From an uncultured SAR116 cluster alpha proteobacterium (lineage in GTDB: Bacteria; Pseudomonadota; Alphaproteobacteria; Puniceispirillales; Puniceispirillaceae): DNA of 44,224 bases. Position 1 is the stretch's first letter; each line of letters begins with the position of its first letter. The translations under genes and the position numbers were made by a program. The stretch lies in the NCBI GenBank assembly GCA_902596655.1, contig CACJUX010000017.1, forward strand, positions 1 through 44,224. The letters are read 5' to 3'. Below, piece by piece: positions 25,431 through 34,753 of this stretch. The notes under the pieces were generated by a model. It saw nothing but the letters and a program-made list of their open reading frames with translations, was not told the origin of the DNA and searched no databases.

Positions 25431-27074
25431 TTACCCAGGTATCAGGCTGCGAATGGTTTGTAAATTGTCAGCTTCGGCGGCTGGTTTGTCCCAGCGGATA
25501 CGGTTAATCCTTGGAAAACGCAACGCAACGCCAGACTTGTGACGTGGACTATCGTGCACGCTGTCAAAAGCCAGTTCGACTACAAGTAATTTTTCCACTT
25601 CGCGCACAGGTCCGAAGCGTTTGGTCGTGTTGGCTCGCACCCATTTGTCGAGCTCTTGCAGTTCCTTGTCAGTAATGCCTGAATAGGCCTTTCCAACTGG
25701 CACAATCTCGTCACCTTTCCAGATACCGAGGGTGAAATCTGAATAGAATGAACTCCTCCGCCCATGGCCGCGCTGGGCATACATTATCACCGTATCGATC
25801 ACACGCGGATCTCGTTTCCATTTGAACCAGGGGCCTTTTGGCCGCCCTGCGACATATGCGCTATTTCTGTCTTTGATCATCAGTCCTTCATGCCCAAAAC
25901 CCTCGGTGCCTTCTGTGTGTAGCTTCGCTAAGTCCGTCCAGTTATCAAAAGAAAGTGTTTCAGATAGATCTAGGCGTGGATTATTATGACGTTTCAAAAA
26001 GCTGACAAGTCGGGCGCGCCGAGTGATGAGTGGCAAGTCGCGAATATCTACGTTATCATCAAACAGCATGTCATATACCCGGACAAAGGCTGGAAGATTC
26101 CGCAGATGCTTCTTAGCAGCCTGCTTCCGATTCAGCCGCTGCTGCAAATAGTTAAATGGTTGCGGATCGCGATAAATGGTCGTCGGTGACTCATTTTCCA
26201 GATCTGAAGGCCTGCCAATCAATAATTCCCCATCTAACACAGCTTGCCCGGAAAGGCTAGCAACAACATCCGGAAAGGCGGACGAGATATCATCACCTGA
26301 GCGCGAAAACATCCGGGTCGGAGCCCTATCAATATTTTGGGATTCTTCATTGTCAATCAACAATTGCACACGAATACCGTCCCATTTCCATTCGGCGTCA
26401 TAGAGAGCCGGGTTAAGTCGCTGAAAATCACGTTCGCAATCTAACGGGTTGGACAGCATCATGGGGTGAAAGATTTCATTGGCTTTGATCTCCGGCTTGA
26501 CGCCATGCCCGTCTAGCCATGCAAACAAGCTGGTGTAGGGCATATCTAGCCCGTGCCAGATCTTCTCAATCTCCTCCAATTCTTGTTTACCATTACGTGC
26601 AAGGGCGGTTTTGGCAAGACGAGCTGACACCCCTACCCGCAATCCACCAGTAGCCAGTTTTATCATTGCCCAGCGTTCTTTTGCCGAGGCATTATCAAAC
26701 CAATTTGAGATTAAGCGGTCTAGGTCACATTTAGGACAGGCTTCGACCGTTGAAATAAAATTGGCAACCCCTGGAAGGTTTTCTGCGCCGTGCTTTCCGG
26801 GTTTCTCTGGCCAGATAAGTGCGATAGTTTCTGCCATATCGCCGACATAATCATAAGACATTGCGAATAACTCAGGATCAACACGTTGAATTACAAACGC
26901 TCGAAACGCGCTTGGCTTAAGATTCTTTAACGTTAGGTCGCGGGTAATGGCCGCAAGCGCGTATCCTCGATCGGGGTCAGGCGTGTTAGAGAAATAGTCT
27001 ACCAAAGCTTCTATTTTGGCTTTGCGTGACGGTGTCAGGATCAGTTTTTCCAGTAGGTTTGCAAAGCGTTTCAT
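25431..27074 (-). CDS. ATP-dependent DNA ligase of the Lhr/PdeM repair set
   Basis: 547 aa. It has an N-terminal helical domain, then the nucleotidyltransferase domain with motif I EWKWDGIR (adenylated Lys230), motif III FVRVYDMLF, motif IV GHEGLMIKD and motif V PWFKWKRDP, then an OB domain ending HDSPRHKSGVALRFPRINRIR. This is the bacterial ATP-dependent ligase that accompanies an MBL exonuclease, Lhr-core helicase and PdeM phosphoesterase in a conserved repair cluster described in Pseudomonas. Its ATG overlaps the exonuclease stop by ATGA, so the two are translationally coupled. The higher G+C of this block agrees with an older resident set. Confident. Confidence 0.93.
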   Translation of the reverse strand: MKRFANLLEKLILTPSRKAKIEALVDYFSNTPDPDRGYALAAITRDLTLKNLKPSAFRAFVIQRVDPELFAMSYDYVGDMAETIALIWPEKPGKHGAENLPGVANFISTVEACPKCDLDRLISNWFDNASAKERWAMIKLATGGLRVGVSARLAKTALARNGKQELEEIEKIWHGLDMPYTSLFAWLDGHGVKPEIKANEIFHPMMLSNPLDCERDFQRLNPALYDAEWKWDGIRVQLLIDNEESQNIDRAPTRMFSRSGDDISSAFPDVVASLSGQAVLDGELLIGRPSDLENESPTTIYRDPQPFNYLQQRLNRKQAAKKHLRNLPAFVRVYDMLFDDNVDIRDLPLITRRARLVSFLKRHNNPRLDLSETLSFDNWTDLAKLHTEGTEGFGHEGLMIKDRNSAYVAGRPKGPWFKWKRDPRVIDTVIMYAQRGHGRRSSFYSDFTLGIWKGDEIVPVGKAYSGITDKELQELDKWVRANTTKRFGPVREVEKLLVVELAFDSVHDSPRHKSGVALRFPRINRIRWDKPAAEADNLQTIRSLIPG

Positions 27075-28060
27075 TCGGTGCTGTCTTCCTCACGCCCCTG
27101 CAAATAGAGCGGCTCAGCATTAAGCCCGCGTTGGCGGCACCAATGCACCAGTGCATCCTCACGACCATGGGTAACCCAAATGGTCTGCGCGCCAGTGGCA
27201 ATAATCGTTTCAGTCAACTCATTCCAATCGGCATGATCGGAAATCACTAGCGGTAGCTCGACACCCCTCTGCTTGGCGCGTTGTTTAATTGTCATCCAAC
27301 CGGAGGCATTGCACACCACCGGGTCGGGAAGACGACGGGACCAGCGATCGCGCAAAGCTGATGGCGGGGCAATCACCACATGACCACGAAAGCTGTCCTT
27401 GTCGCGATCTAGTGCTTTACGTAGATCCCCAAGTTGCACCCCTTGCGAAGCATAGTAGGCACACAACTTTTCTTGCGCGCCGTGAAGGTAGATTGGTGCG
27501 TCATATCCGGATTCTCGTAGCAGCATGATTACGCGCTGAGCCTTACCAAGCGCATAGGCACCAATTACATGGCAACGATCTGTCTTTGCAGCAATTGACG
27601 TCAATAACTGCCGGATCTCGCTCTGTGGGTTAGGATGCTGGAAAACTGGCAGACCAAACGTAGCTTCGGTGACAAACAGATCACACTGTATCAGCTCAAA
27701 GCGTTGAGAAGTGGTATCAGCGTGAGTTTTATAGTCACCAGTTATAACTGCCCTCTGGCCGCCATATTCGAGACAAACCTGTGCACTGCCAAGGATGTGG
27801 CCAGCCGGGTATAAAGTCACTGTGACATCATCAATTTTTAATGGTTTTCCAAAGGGGAGAGACTGAAAGTGGCCAGCGCATTGTGTCCCGTAGCGTGCTT
27901 GCATGATATCAATAGTTTGTGGTGTGGCCAACACATGGGTATGGCCGGCGCGGGCATGATCAGCATGCCCGTGTGTAATTATTGCACGCGACACTGGTCG
28001 GGCAGGGTCGATATAGCAATCGATAGGTTCTATATAGAGCTCATGGTTCAGCCACTTCAT
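27071..28060 (-). CDS. Ligase-associated MBL-fold DNA exonuclease
   Basis: A metallo-beta-lactamase/beta-CASP nuclease of the SNM1/Pso2 type, 329 aa from ATG 28060 (MKWLNHELYIEPIDCYIDPA). Two more upstream in-frame starts exist (28102 and 28150), but homologues begin close to the ELYIEP segment. Metal ligands are in THGHADHAR, AGHILGSAQ and ITGDYKTHAD. The beta-CASP region shows GAYALGKAQR and SDHADWNEL, and the end has WVTHGREDAL. It lies upstream of and overlaps the ligase gene, and is divergent from lhr with about 45 bases between starts. It probably trims DNA ends before ligation, by family knowledge. Confidence 0.9.
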   Translation of the reverse strand: MKWLNHELYIEPIDCYIDPARPVSRAIITHGHADHARAGHTHVLATPQTIDIMQARYGTQCAGHFQSLPFGKPLKIDDVTVTLYPAGHILGSAQVCLEYGGQRAVITGDYKTHADTTSQRFELIQCDLFVTEATFGLPVFQHPNPQSEIRQLLTSIAAKTDRCHVIGAYALGKAQRVIMLLRESGYDAPIYLHGAQEKLCAYYASQGVQLGDLRKALDRDKDSFRGHVVIAPPSALRDRWSRRLPDPVVCNASGWMTIKQRAKQRGVELPLVISDHADWNELTETIIATGAQTIWVTHGREDALVHWCRQRGLNAEPLYLQGREEDSTE

Positions 28061-28105
28061 GACATAAGATATAGGAACATAAGCTCGAGACTCAAATCGC
28101 ATCCA

Positions 28106-30493
28106 ATGACAAACTGGCTTGCAGAACGCGGCTGGACTTGGTTTGCGCACCAGCGAGAGACAGCAGACGCAGCCCTAAGTGGGCATGATGTCGTTGTTTT
28201 TGCGCCTACTGGCACCGGCAAAACGCTGGCCGGGTTCCTGCCCTCCTTTTTGGATATCGCAGATCGGAACTCTAATGGAAAACTTCATACGCTATATATT
28301 TCGCCTCTGAAAGCGCTAGCGGTAGATGTCCATCGCAACATCGAAGCACCAGTTGAGGAGCTGAGCCTGCCTATCAGCTTTGAGACCCGCACTGGTGACA
28401 CTCCATCATCTCGCCGCCAGCGGCAAAAAAACAACCCGCCAGATTTTCTTATGACCACGCCGGAATCGCTGGCTTTGCTTCTATCTTATGACGATGCGCC
28501 GAACTATTTTTCTGGATTGAGGTATGTAATTGTTGACGAGTTGCACGCCTTTTTTGACAACAAACGTGGCGATCTTCTCAGCCTTGGTCTTGCGCGGCTT
28601 GCCCACCTTGCTGCCGATGTTGTTCGGATTGGGCTGTCCGCAACCATTGACAACCCTGAGAAGGCTCGCAAATGGCTGTGCAAGGACGAGGGAGTTATAA
28701 TCTGTGTGCCACAAGCAGTAGCGCCACAGATTGATATTTTACAGACTAACAAACGCATCCCTTGGTCTGGACACATGGCGCGGCATGCGCTGCGGGCATT
28801 ATATGATGCCATTGTTGATGCGCGAATGAGTGTCGTTTTTGTCAATACTCGAGCACAGGCTGAATTTATATTTCAGAATTTATGGCGATTAAATGACCGC
28901 AATCTGCGGATTGCCATTCATCACGGCTCGTTGGAACGTGACCTGCGTCGTAAGGTGGAAGCACGCATGGCCGCAGGCGGTCTGGATTGTGTGGTGGCTA
29001 CAAGTTCACTTGATCTGGGGCTTGACTGGGCGGATGTTGACTTGGTGATTCAAGTCGGAGCACCGAAAGGTATCAGCCGATTGCTTCAGCGGGTTGGCCG
29101 TGCCAATCACCGACTGGATGAGCCAAGCAGAGCGCTTTTGGTTCCAACCAACCGGTTTGAATATCTTGAATGCGTGGCGGCACAGGCCGAAATCGTCGCA
29201 AATAATCTGGACGGAGCGGTTTTTCGACGGGGCGGTTATGATGTACTGGCGCAGCATATTTTTGGTGTTGCTTGCAGTGGTCCATTTTTTGCAGACAAGC
29301 TTTTTTCCGAGATTATCACCGCTGCGCCATACGCTGATTTGGCGCGCGTTGAATTTGACGAAATCCTTAACTTTGTCACCAACGGCGGTTATGTCCTCCA
29401 AGCCTATCCCCAATACAAGCGCCTCACCAAACTGACGAATGGCAGTATCGTGTTGCGCGATACTAAAATGGCAAGGCAATACCGTATGAATGTAGGCACC
29501 ATTGTCGAATCACCGATGATGAAGGTGAAGCTAGGCAATAGAAATCTCGGCAACATTGAAGAAAATTTTGTAGTCAACTTGTCACCGGGAGACACCTTCT
29601 TATTTGGTGGTCAGGTGCTATGTTTTGAGGGGATTAGCAATGCCGCGGTAATAGTTTCGCGAGCAAAAGGCAGCGAAGCACAAATTCCTAGCTATGGTGG
29701 CGGGCGTTTGCCGTTGTCAAGCAACCTATCAGAAGCTGTTCGGCGGCTGATCGGCGCACGCGATGAGTGGTGTAGGCTTCCTAAACAAATAAGCGATTGG
29801 TTACGCTTACATGACGATAGGTCAGCACTGCCAGATGAAAAAACACTTTTGGTCGAGCTTTTTCCTCACCGTGGGCTTCATCATACGGTCGTCTATAGCT
29901 TTGCCGGCCGTAACGCAAACCAGACTCTTGGTTTTCTTCTGCTGCGCCGAATGAAACGTGGTGGATTGAAACCATTAGGCTTTTCAATGACGGACTATGC
30001 GCTGTCGGTTTGGTCGCTAAACCCACCAAACGAAATTATCTCACTTCTTGATCCTGACATCATGGGTGATGATTTCGAGGAATGGTTGCAGGACACACCC
30101 TTACTTAAACGCCTCTTCCGCGATGCAGCGATCATTTCTGGGCTTGTTGAGCGCCGCCATCCAGGACATGTCAAGACGGGGCGGCAAATTCTGTTTTCAT
30201 CAGACTTAATCTATGATGTTTTGCGTCGTCACGAACCTGATCATGTGCTTTTAAAAGCTGTGCGCCGGGATGTAATGCACGGTTTGATTGACGCTGGCAG
30301 GCTTGCCGACACCTTGCAGCAGCTTCACGGAAATATTGTCTGCAGGCGGCTTGATATGATATCGCCTATGGCGGTGCCACTAATCCTGCAGATTACGCGC
30401 GAAAATATTTTAAATGTGGATGAGGAAGACGCACTGCTGCATGATTTAGAACAGGAGGTAATCCGCGCTGCCAATGTCGAATCGATTGATTGA
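28106..30493 (+). CDS. lhr: Lhr-core-type ligase-associated DNA helicase
   Basis: A superfamily 2 ATP-dependent 3'-5' DNA (or RNA:DNA) helicase of 795 aa from ATG 28106. The frame is open farther upstream, but MTNWLAERGWTWFAHQ is the family start. Walker A is FAPTGTGKT (33-40), motif II DELH in VIVDELHAF, motif III SATIDNP, motif V ATSSLDLGLDW and motif VI QRVGRANHR. The C-terminal part (winged helix plus Lhr-specific barrel) is complete; the extra C-terminal block of long Lhr proteins is absent, as expected for this subgroup. It overlaps pdeM by 20 bases. It acts in repair of mitomycin-type damage in studied relatives. Confidence 0.93.
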   Translation: MTNWLAERGWTWFAHQRETADAALSGHDVVVFAPTGTGKTLAGFLPSFLDIADRNSNGKLHTLYISPLKALAVDVHRNIEAPVEELSLPISFETRTGDTPSSRRQRQKNNPPDFLMTTPESLALLLSYDDAPNYFSGLRYVIVDELHAFFDNKRGDLLSLGLARLAHLAADVVRIGLSATIDNPEKARKWLCKDEGVIICVPQAVAPQIDILQTNKRIPWSGHMARHALRALYDAIVDARMSVVFVNTRAQAEFIFQNLWRLNDRNLRIAIHHGSLERDLRRKVEARMAAGGLDCVVATSSLDLGLDWADVDLVIQVGAPKGISRLLQRVGRANHRLDEPSRALLVPTNRFEYLECVAAQAEIVANNLDGAVFRRGGYDVLAQHIFGVACSGPFFADKLFSEIITAAPYADLARVEFDEILNFVTNGGYVLQAYPQYKRLTKLTNGSIVLRDTKMARQYRMNVGTIVESPMMKVKLGNRNLGNIEENFVVNLSPGDTFLFGGQVLCFEGISNAAVIVSRAKGSEAQIPSYGGGRLPLSSNLSEAVRRLIGARDEWCRLPKQISDWLRLHDDRSALPDEKTLLVELFPHRGLHHTVVYSFAGRNANQTLGFLLLRRMKRGGLKPLGFSMTDYALSVWSLNPPNEIISLLDPDIMGDDFEEWLQDTPLLKRLFRDAAIISGLVERRHPGHVKTGRQILFSSDLIYDVLRRHEPDHVLLKAVRRDVMHGLIDAGRLADTLQQLHGNIVCRRLDMISPMAVPLILQITRENILNVDEEDALLHDLEQEVIRAANVESID

Positions 30494-31148
30494 ATTTGCC
30501 GGGCAAGCAATGGAGTTACATCACTCAGGCGCGCTCTTCTGGCATCAACAGAATATGCTCGTAGTAGGTGACCTGCATCTTGAAAAAGCTTCAAGCTATC
30601 ACAAGTCAGGACAGTTCTTGCCGCCCTATGACACCGCGGAAACACTGCGCCGCCTGGCAGAGGCCATAACATTTTTTACGCCAGCGCGTATTATGCTACT
30701 TGGTGACATTTTTCACGATGGGGAGGCTTGGCTGCGTATGAGAGTTTCAGACCGAGACCGGCTACTTAACTTGTTTGAAAGTATCGATACAATCTGGGTG
30801 GAGGGAAATCATGATGAGCATTTCGTGCCACCAGGACATATTAGTCAAGAAAGCTGCGAACTTGATGGTATCAACTTCCGTCATATCATGGACACGTCCA
30901 AACAGACGCCTGAAATCAGTGCGCATTATCACCCAGTCGCATCAATCCGCCATCGCGGGACACGGGTGCGCCGCGCTTGTTTTGTCTGCACTCCGCAGAG
31001 GCTTCTTATGCCTGCTTTTGGCGCACTGACAGGCGGCCTGGACGTGGGTGATGTTGTGCTCGCACCACTACGCGGGCCAGATACACAAGTCTATCTTCTG
31101 GGCAATGACGCGGTATTTGCAGCGCCTCCAGGGCTTGTTGTTAGCTAG
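30474..31148 (+). CDS. pdeM: Ligase-associated metallophosphoesterase PdeM
   Basis: A calcineurin-like phosphoesterase of 224 aa. Metal ligands are clear: Asp33/His35 in VVGDLHLEK, Asp78 in LLGDIFHDG, Asn112/His113 in VEGNHDEH, and His151/His153 in SAHYHPVA. In its family it is a manganese-dependent DNA endonuclease/phosphodiesterase that partners the Lhr-core helicase, MBL exonuclease and ATP-dependent ligase. The start overlaps the lhr end by 20 bases, so the two are translationally linked. It ends with TAG at 31148, right next to a truncated recombinase on the opposite strand, so the remnant abuts the operon without damaging it. Confidence 0.93.
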   Translation: MSNRLIEFAGQAMELHHSGALFWHQQNMLVVGDLHLEKASSYHKSGQFLPPYDTAETLRRLAEAITFFTPARIMLLGDIFHDGEAWLRMRVSDRDRLLNLFESIDTIWVEGNHDEHFVPPGHISQESCELDGINFRHIMDTSKQTPEISAHYHPVASIRHRGTRVRRACFVCTPQRLLMPAFGALTGGLDVGDVVLAPLRGPDTQVYLLGNDAVFAAPPGLVVS

Positions 31149-31163
31149 GTTTCACCCATTCCA

Positions 31164-31811
31164 TTAATCGTACATTAGGCTAACCTTCTGGATGGCCCCA
31201 AGGGTCTCATCGGGAATAGGCAAACGAGTGGATGCCTTTTCCTCATCTGGGATGAATATGTTTGCGAACACCTTAGGAAAGGAAAGGCCATACTCTCTAA
31301 TGGCAAGGTTGGTGATGGCTTTGACTGTGCCAAACACACGCCGCACTGATGCCGCTGTCATACCCTTGCCAATCAGATGATCACAAAAGCGTGCCGCATC
31401 AGACGCTGACAGTGATGCCAGTTCTTCTGCACCAGTAACTTTGGTCAGATAGCCAACGGCAAGTTCTGCTCCCTGAAAGAACGTCTTGCTTCGGCCAGCG
31501 TTCTTAAGGTGGAGGTAGCTGCCGAGCGCATCTTTAATAGATACAAATACATTACTATTGCTTTCCTCTACCTCTCGCACCACGGAAAGGCCAAGTTCTC
31601 TTGTGTAAAAAATTTCTAGACGAATGATGTCCCAGTATCGTTCCAACCTGTCAGTCAGAGCATCAGCAGATTGCCGCGCCTTGGGCAGCAATCTCGTGCG
31701 CAGTGAAAAGATTACGCGATCCTTGTTGAAACGAGAGCACACATCCGATGGAACGCAGCGGGAAAAATAGAAAACACCATTACGGTGAATAAGATAGGAG
31801 TGATTTTGGAT
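31164..31811 (-). pseudogene. Truncated tyrosine recombinase, N-terminal half only
   Basis: The frame runs from just after a TAA (31812-31814) to TAA 31164. It reads YLIHRNGVFYFSRCVPSDVC then FSLRTRLLPKARQSADALTD, then the SAM-like core-binding domain (ASLSASDAARFCDHLIGKGM; VRRVFGTVKAITNLAIREYG). It stops at IQKVSLMYD, before the catalytic domain, so Arg-His-Arg-His-Tyr is missing. There is no ATG at the natural N-terminus; an internal GTG at 31742 would give 192 aa without activity. It is related to the remnant at 18849-19935, in opposite orientation. Confidence 0.75.
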
Positions 31812-31814
31812 TTA

Positions 31815-31833
31815 GGGAACTAGATTAGTTCCC
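31815..31833. repeat. Perfect 19-base palindrome beside the recombinase remnant
   Basis: GGGAACTA-GAT-TAGTTCCC forms an 8-bp perfect stem with a three-base centre, immediately upstream of the recombinase N-terminus. Neither side has a T-run, so it is not an obvious terminator. It could be a recombinase recognition core or an operator. Confidence 0.45.
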
Positions 31834-32073
31834 GTGATGGTGATGAGGTGAGGTGACCATGCCTGGGCCGGGTTTATCTTAAATTTTAGGCACAGTTTCA
31901 TCTTCTCTTTTGGTTTGTATGCCTCTGCCCAGACTTCGTTGTGTTAATAAATTCAGGGCATTCAACATGCCTACAGAAAAAGACTTTTCCAATATCTTAC
32001 CATTGAAGGCAAACACATGAACACCATCTCACCATCGTCATGATTTCTCACGCAGTTCTTACTCTCGAAAAAG

Positions 32074-32865
32074 ATGGATAAATTGAAAATCGAACAACAT
32101 CGGCAAATCTCTAAAACCTCGATTCTAACTCTCGCTGCAGTGGGTGTTCACTTACTCACTTCTTTTGGCATTGTTTGCAGCTTTCTTTCTATATTGAAAG
32201 TTTTTGAAGGGGATTTAAATTTAGGTTTGTTATGGCTCGGAATTGCGCTGTTCATCGACTCAATAGATGGCTCACTGGCTAGGAAGGTAGATGTCTCAAA
32301 ATTTACGCCAAACATTAACGGTTTAATGATGGACAGCATCGTTGATTATATCAATTACATACTAATTCCTTGCTTAATTTTCTATACAGGAGGGTTTCTA
32401 CTCCAGAGCTTTGAGATATTCTTGCCTGCTGCCATACTTGTAATTTCTCTTTTTTCTTACTCACGAATTTCGGTTTTAGACGATGATTTTCGTTATCTAG
32501 GTTTTCCAGTAGCTTGGAATATTGTTGCGGTGTATCTGTACATCTTCGACTTAAGCCAGTTGGCAAATACCGTTATAATTTCAATTTTTATAGTATTAAA
32601 ATTTGTGCCGTTAAAATACGTGCACCCTTTCAGGACTAAGAGACATAGAGAGCCTACCCTGATTTTTACCGCGTTATGGTTTATATCCATAGGTCTTCTT
32701 TGTCTTAACAAAATGCTTGCGCTGAACGCCGGTATAATAATCCCAGCGAATATTGTTTTGGCGATTGCCACGCTGTATTTCGTTTGCTTGACGCTGGCCA
32801 GCGTTTTCGAGGGCCGTGCCATAAAACGTCAGCAGATATCACGGCGAAGTTCAATGTCAACTTAA
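32074..32865 (+). CDS. pcs: Phosphatidylcholine synthase
   Basis: A CDP-alcohol phosphatidyltransferase of the inner membrane that joins choline to CDP-diacylglycerol, giving phosphatidylcholine and CMP. The 263-aa protein has about eight helices. The active-site motif is at residues 62-91: D62-IDG(65-66)-AR(69-70), then G83-D87-D91, with the longer 12-residue spacer typical of Pcs. FPVAWNIVAVYLYIFD and FVPLKYVHPFRTKRHREPTL are strongly Pcs-like and separate it from phosphatidylserine or phosphatidylglycerophosphate synthases. ATG 32074 has only a weak ribosome-binding site. Choline uptake genes are not in view. Phosphatidylcholine is common in alphaproteobacteria, which supports the taxonomic guess. 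Confidence 0.9.
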   Translation: MDKLKIEQHRQISKTSILTLAAVGVHLLTSFGIVCSFLSILKVFEGDLNLGLLWLGIALFIDSIDGSLARKVDVSKFTPNINGLMMDSIVDYINYILIPCLIFYTGGFLLQSFEIFLPAAILVISLFSYSRISVLDDDFRYLGFPVAWNIVAVYLYIFDLSQLANTVIISIFIVLKFVPLKYVHPFRTKRHREPTLIFTALWFISIGLLCLNKMLALNAGIIIPANIVLAIATLYFVCLTLASVFEGRAIKRQQISRRSSMST

Positions 32866-33193
32866 TCAAATCACTACTTTTTTGAAATTATCCAGCGCAT
32901 AAACTTGCCGGCTTAAGTCCAAACTTATTGCATATATGTAAAGTCGCTGACCATGCTGCTGATCTGTAAAAAATAACAATACGTTGATTAAAGCCAAATC
33001 AGTGTCTCGGAAGCCAGAAAAAAGATACCACATAGACCCCATTATGCAGTGATTTCATTCCCTGTGATCGCCAAAATGGGATTACGGAGGTGTCTCTTAG
33101 ATTTTTTCGAAAGACAAGGATAAACTCTTACGCTTTGGAGCAAAATAGCTTGAAATTTTGGATTTCAACTAGCTTAAACTGAATACTTAAGGT
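32866..33193. other. Intergenic region, nothing recognised
   Basis: 330 bases between two convergent genes (pcs and the class III aminotransferase). No coding signal, strong hairpin or T-run terminator was found by eye. Confidence 0.4.
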
Positions 33194-34549
33194 CTATGAG
33201 TAACATTTTTGCCAATCACAAATCGCGTCGCTCAATCGCTCAAATAAAATGTTGATTTCGCTTTCTGAAATGATCAACGGAGGAGCCAATATTATAGTAT
33301 CACCTACTGCCCTGATAAAAAGGCTATGTTTTTGCGCCATATTCATGAGTTTGTTGCCAGCTTGGTTGATTATCGGCAAATTGGAATGCCTCGTTTTTGG
33401 AAGCTCTAAGTCAAATGCACCCATTAGTCCAACGCTGCGTACATTCAAAACGGATGCGGTACCTGACAATCCGTGAAGTTTCAATTTAAAAAGATTGCTA
33501 ACGGCTTTGACGTGATCAAGGATTCTGTCTTCTTCAATGATTTTTATAGTCTCCATTGCGACAGCCGCGCCAACAGGATGACCAGAAGAAGTAAAACCGT
33601 GACTGAAAAGACCAGTTTGCTCAGAAAGCATCGTCAGACCGTCGTTTACTTTTTTGGTAATTAATACAGCCGACATCGGGAAATAAGCAGATGACAAGCC
33701 TTTAGCAACTGTCATTATGTCTGGCGTCAGATTAAATGTTTGTGATCCAAACATATTTCCAGTGCGGCCAAACCCACAAATAACCTCGTCAACAATGAAC
33801 AAAATACCATATCGACTTAACACTTTTTGGATGTTCTTGAAGTAGTTTTTTGGTGGTATTATAACTCCGCCCACACCCATAACTGGTTCAGCAATGAATG
33901 CCGCCACTGTCTCAGGGCGTTCTCTCAAAATAAGATTTTCCAACTCTGTGACCAATCTGTTCGAGAAGTCTTCCTCGTTTTCTTCAGAAAGTGCCTCATT
34001 ATGGAAATCGGGCGTGGTGGTGAAAATAATATCAGTTAACTCACAATTCTGATGCTCGTGCATCAATGCTGAGCCAGAAAGTAGTGCCGAGAAAATTGCA
34101 GAACCATGATATGATTTCTGATGAGACAATATTTTTCGCCGGGTTTGCTCTCCTTTTGATCTATGAAAGCTCCATGCGATCTTTATCGCGCTCTCATTGG
34201 CTTCTGACCCTGAACTCGCAAAAAATACGTTTGTGATTTGTTTGGGTGCAATGTCGATTAACTTTTCAGCTAGTTTATTGACTGAAGGGGTGCTTCTACC
34301 CCGGAAAGAGTGACTGTATGGCAAATCAGATAACTGTTTTTTTGCTGCTTTTACAAGGCGAGGCTGACTGTAGCCCAATGTGACACACCAAAGACTTGAC
34401 ATAGCATCAAGATATCGAGTTCCGGAGGTGTCAATCAGATAAATTCCCTCACCCCGTTCAATTATGGGGCGGGTTTCTTCCCGCAAAGAATGGAGATCGC
34501 TAAACGGATGAATCTGCGGATGTGGTATTTCCTCAAGTTCATGATCCAC
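33194..34549 (-). CDS. Class III (omega) aminotransferase
   Basis: A PLP fold-type I enzyme of 451 aa that moves an amino group between a terminal amine or amino acid and a keto acid. It shows the PLP-phosphate region SSGSEANESAIKIAW, SYHGSAI, the ring-binding Asp in LFIVDEVICGFGRTG, and the Schiff-base Lys in DIMTVAKGLSSAYFPMSAV. It is full length. The start is GTG 34549 with AAGGTG upstream. Neighbouring TauD and TauE genes on the same strand make a sulfonated amine such as taurine a reasonable substrate (as in taurine:pyruvate aminotransferase), but beta-alanine or other amines fit equally well from sequence alone. Confidence 0.87.
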   Translation of the reverse strand: MDHELEEIPHPQIHPFSDLHSLREETRPIIERGEGIYLIDTSGTRYLDAMSSLWCVTLGYSQPRLVKAAKKQLSDLPYSHSFRGRSTPSVNKLAEKLIDIAPKQITNVFFASSGSEANESAIKIAWSFHRSKGEQTRRKILSHQKSYHGSAIFSALLSGSALMHEHQNCELTDIIFTTTPDFHNEALSEENEEDFSNRLVTELENLILRERPETVAAFIAEPVMGVGGVIIPPKNYFKNIQKVLSRYGILFIVDEVICGFGRTGNMFGSQTFNLTPDIMTVAKGLSSAYFPMSAVLITKKVNDGLTMLSEQTGLFSHGFTSSGHPVGAAVAMETIKIIEEDRILDHVKAVSNLFKLKLHGLSGTASVLNVRSVGLMGAFDLELPKTRHSNLPIINQAGNKLMNMAQKHSLFIRAVGDTIILAPPLIISESEINILFERLSDAICDWQKCYS

Positions 34550-34753
34550 AATTTCACCTTAGTTTTAGATGTTACCTAACTTCTATAATTTAATTATGGC
34601 ATTATTGCCCACAAATAAACGATGTCAATTATCTTACCAGTGTTGGGGCTCAAGACCTCATCCCTGTGACGCAGATTTCTAACTATTATATTTGTATTCG
34701 CTAACGATATGAAGCGATGTTTATGTCATATAGATAAACTTTTAGAAAATTAG

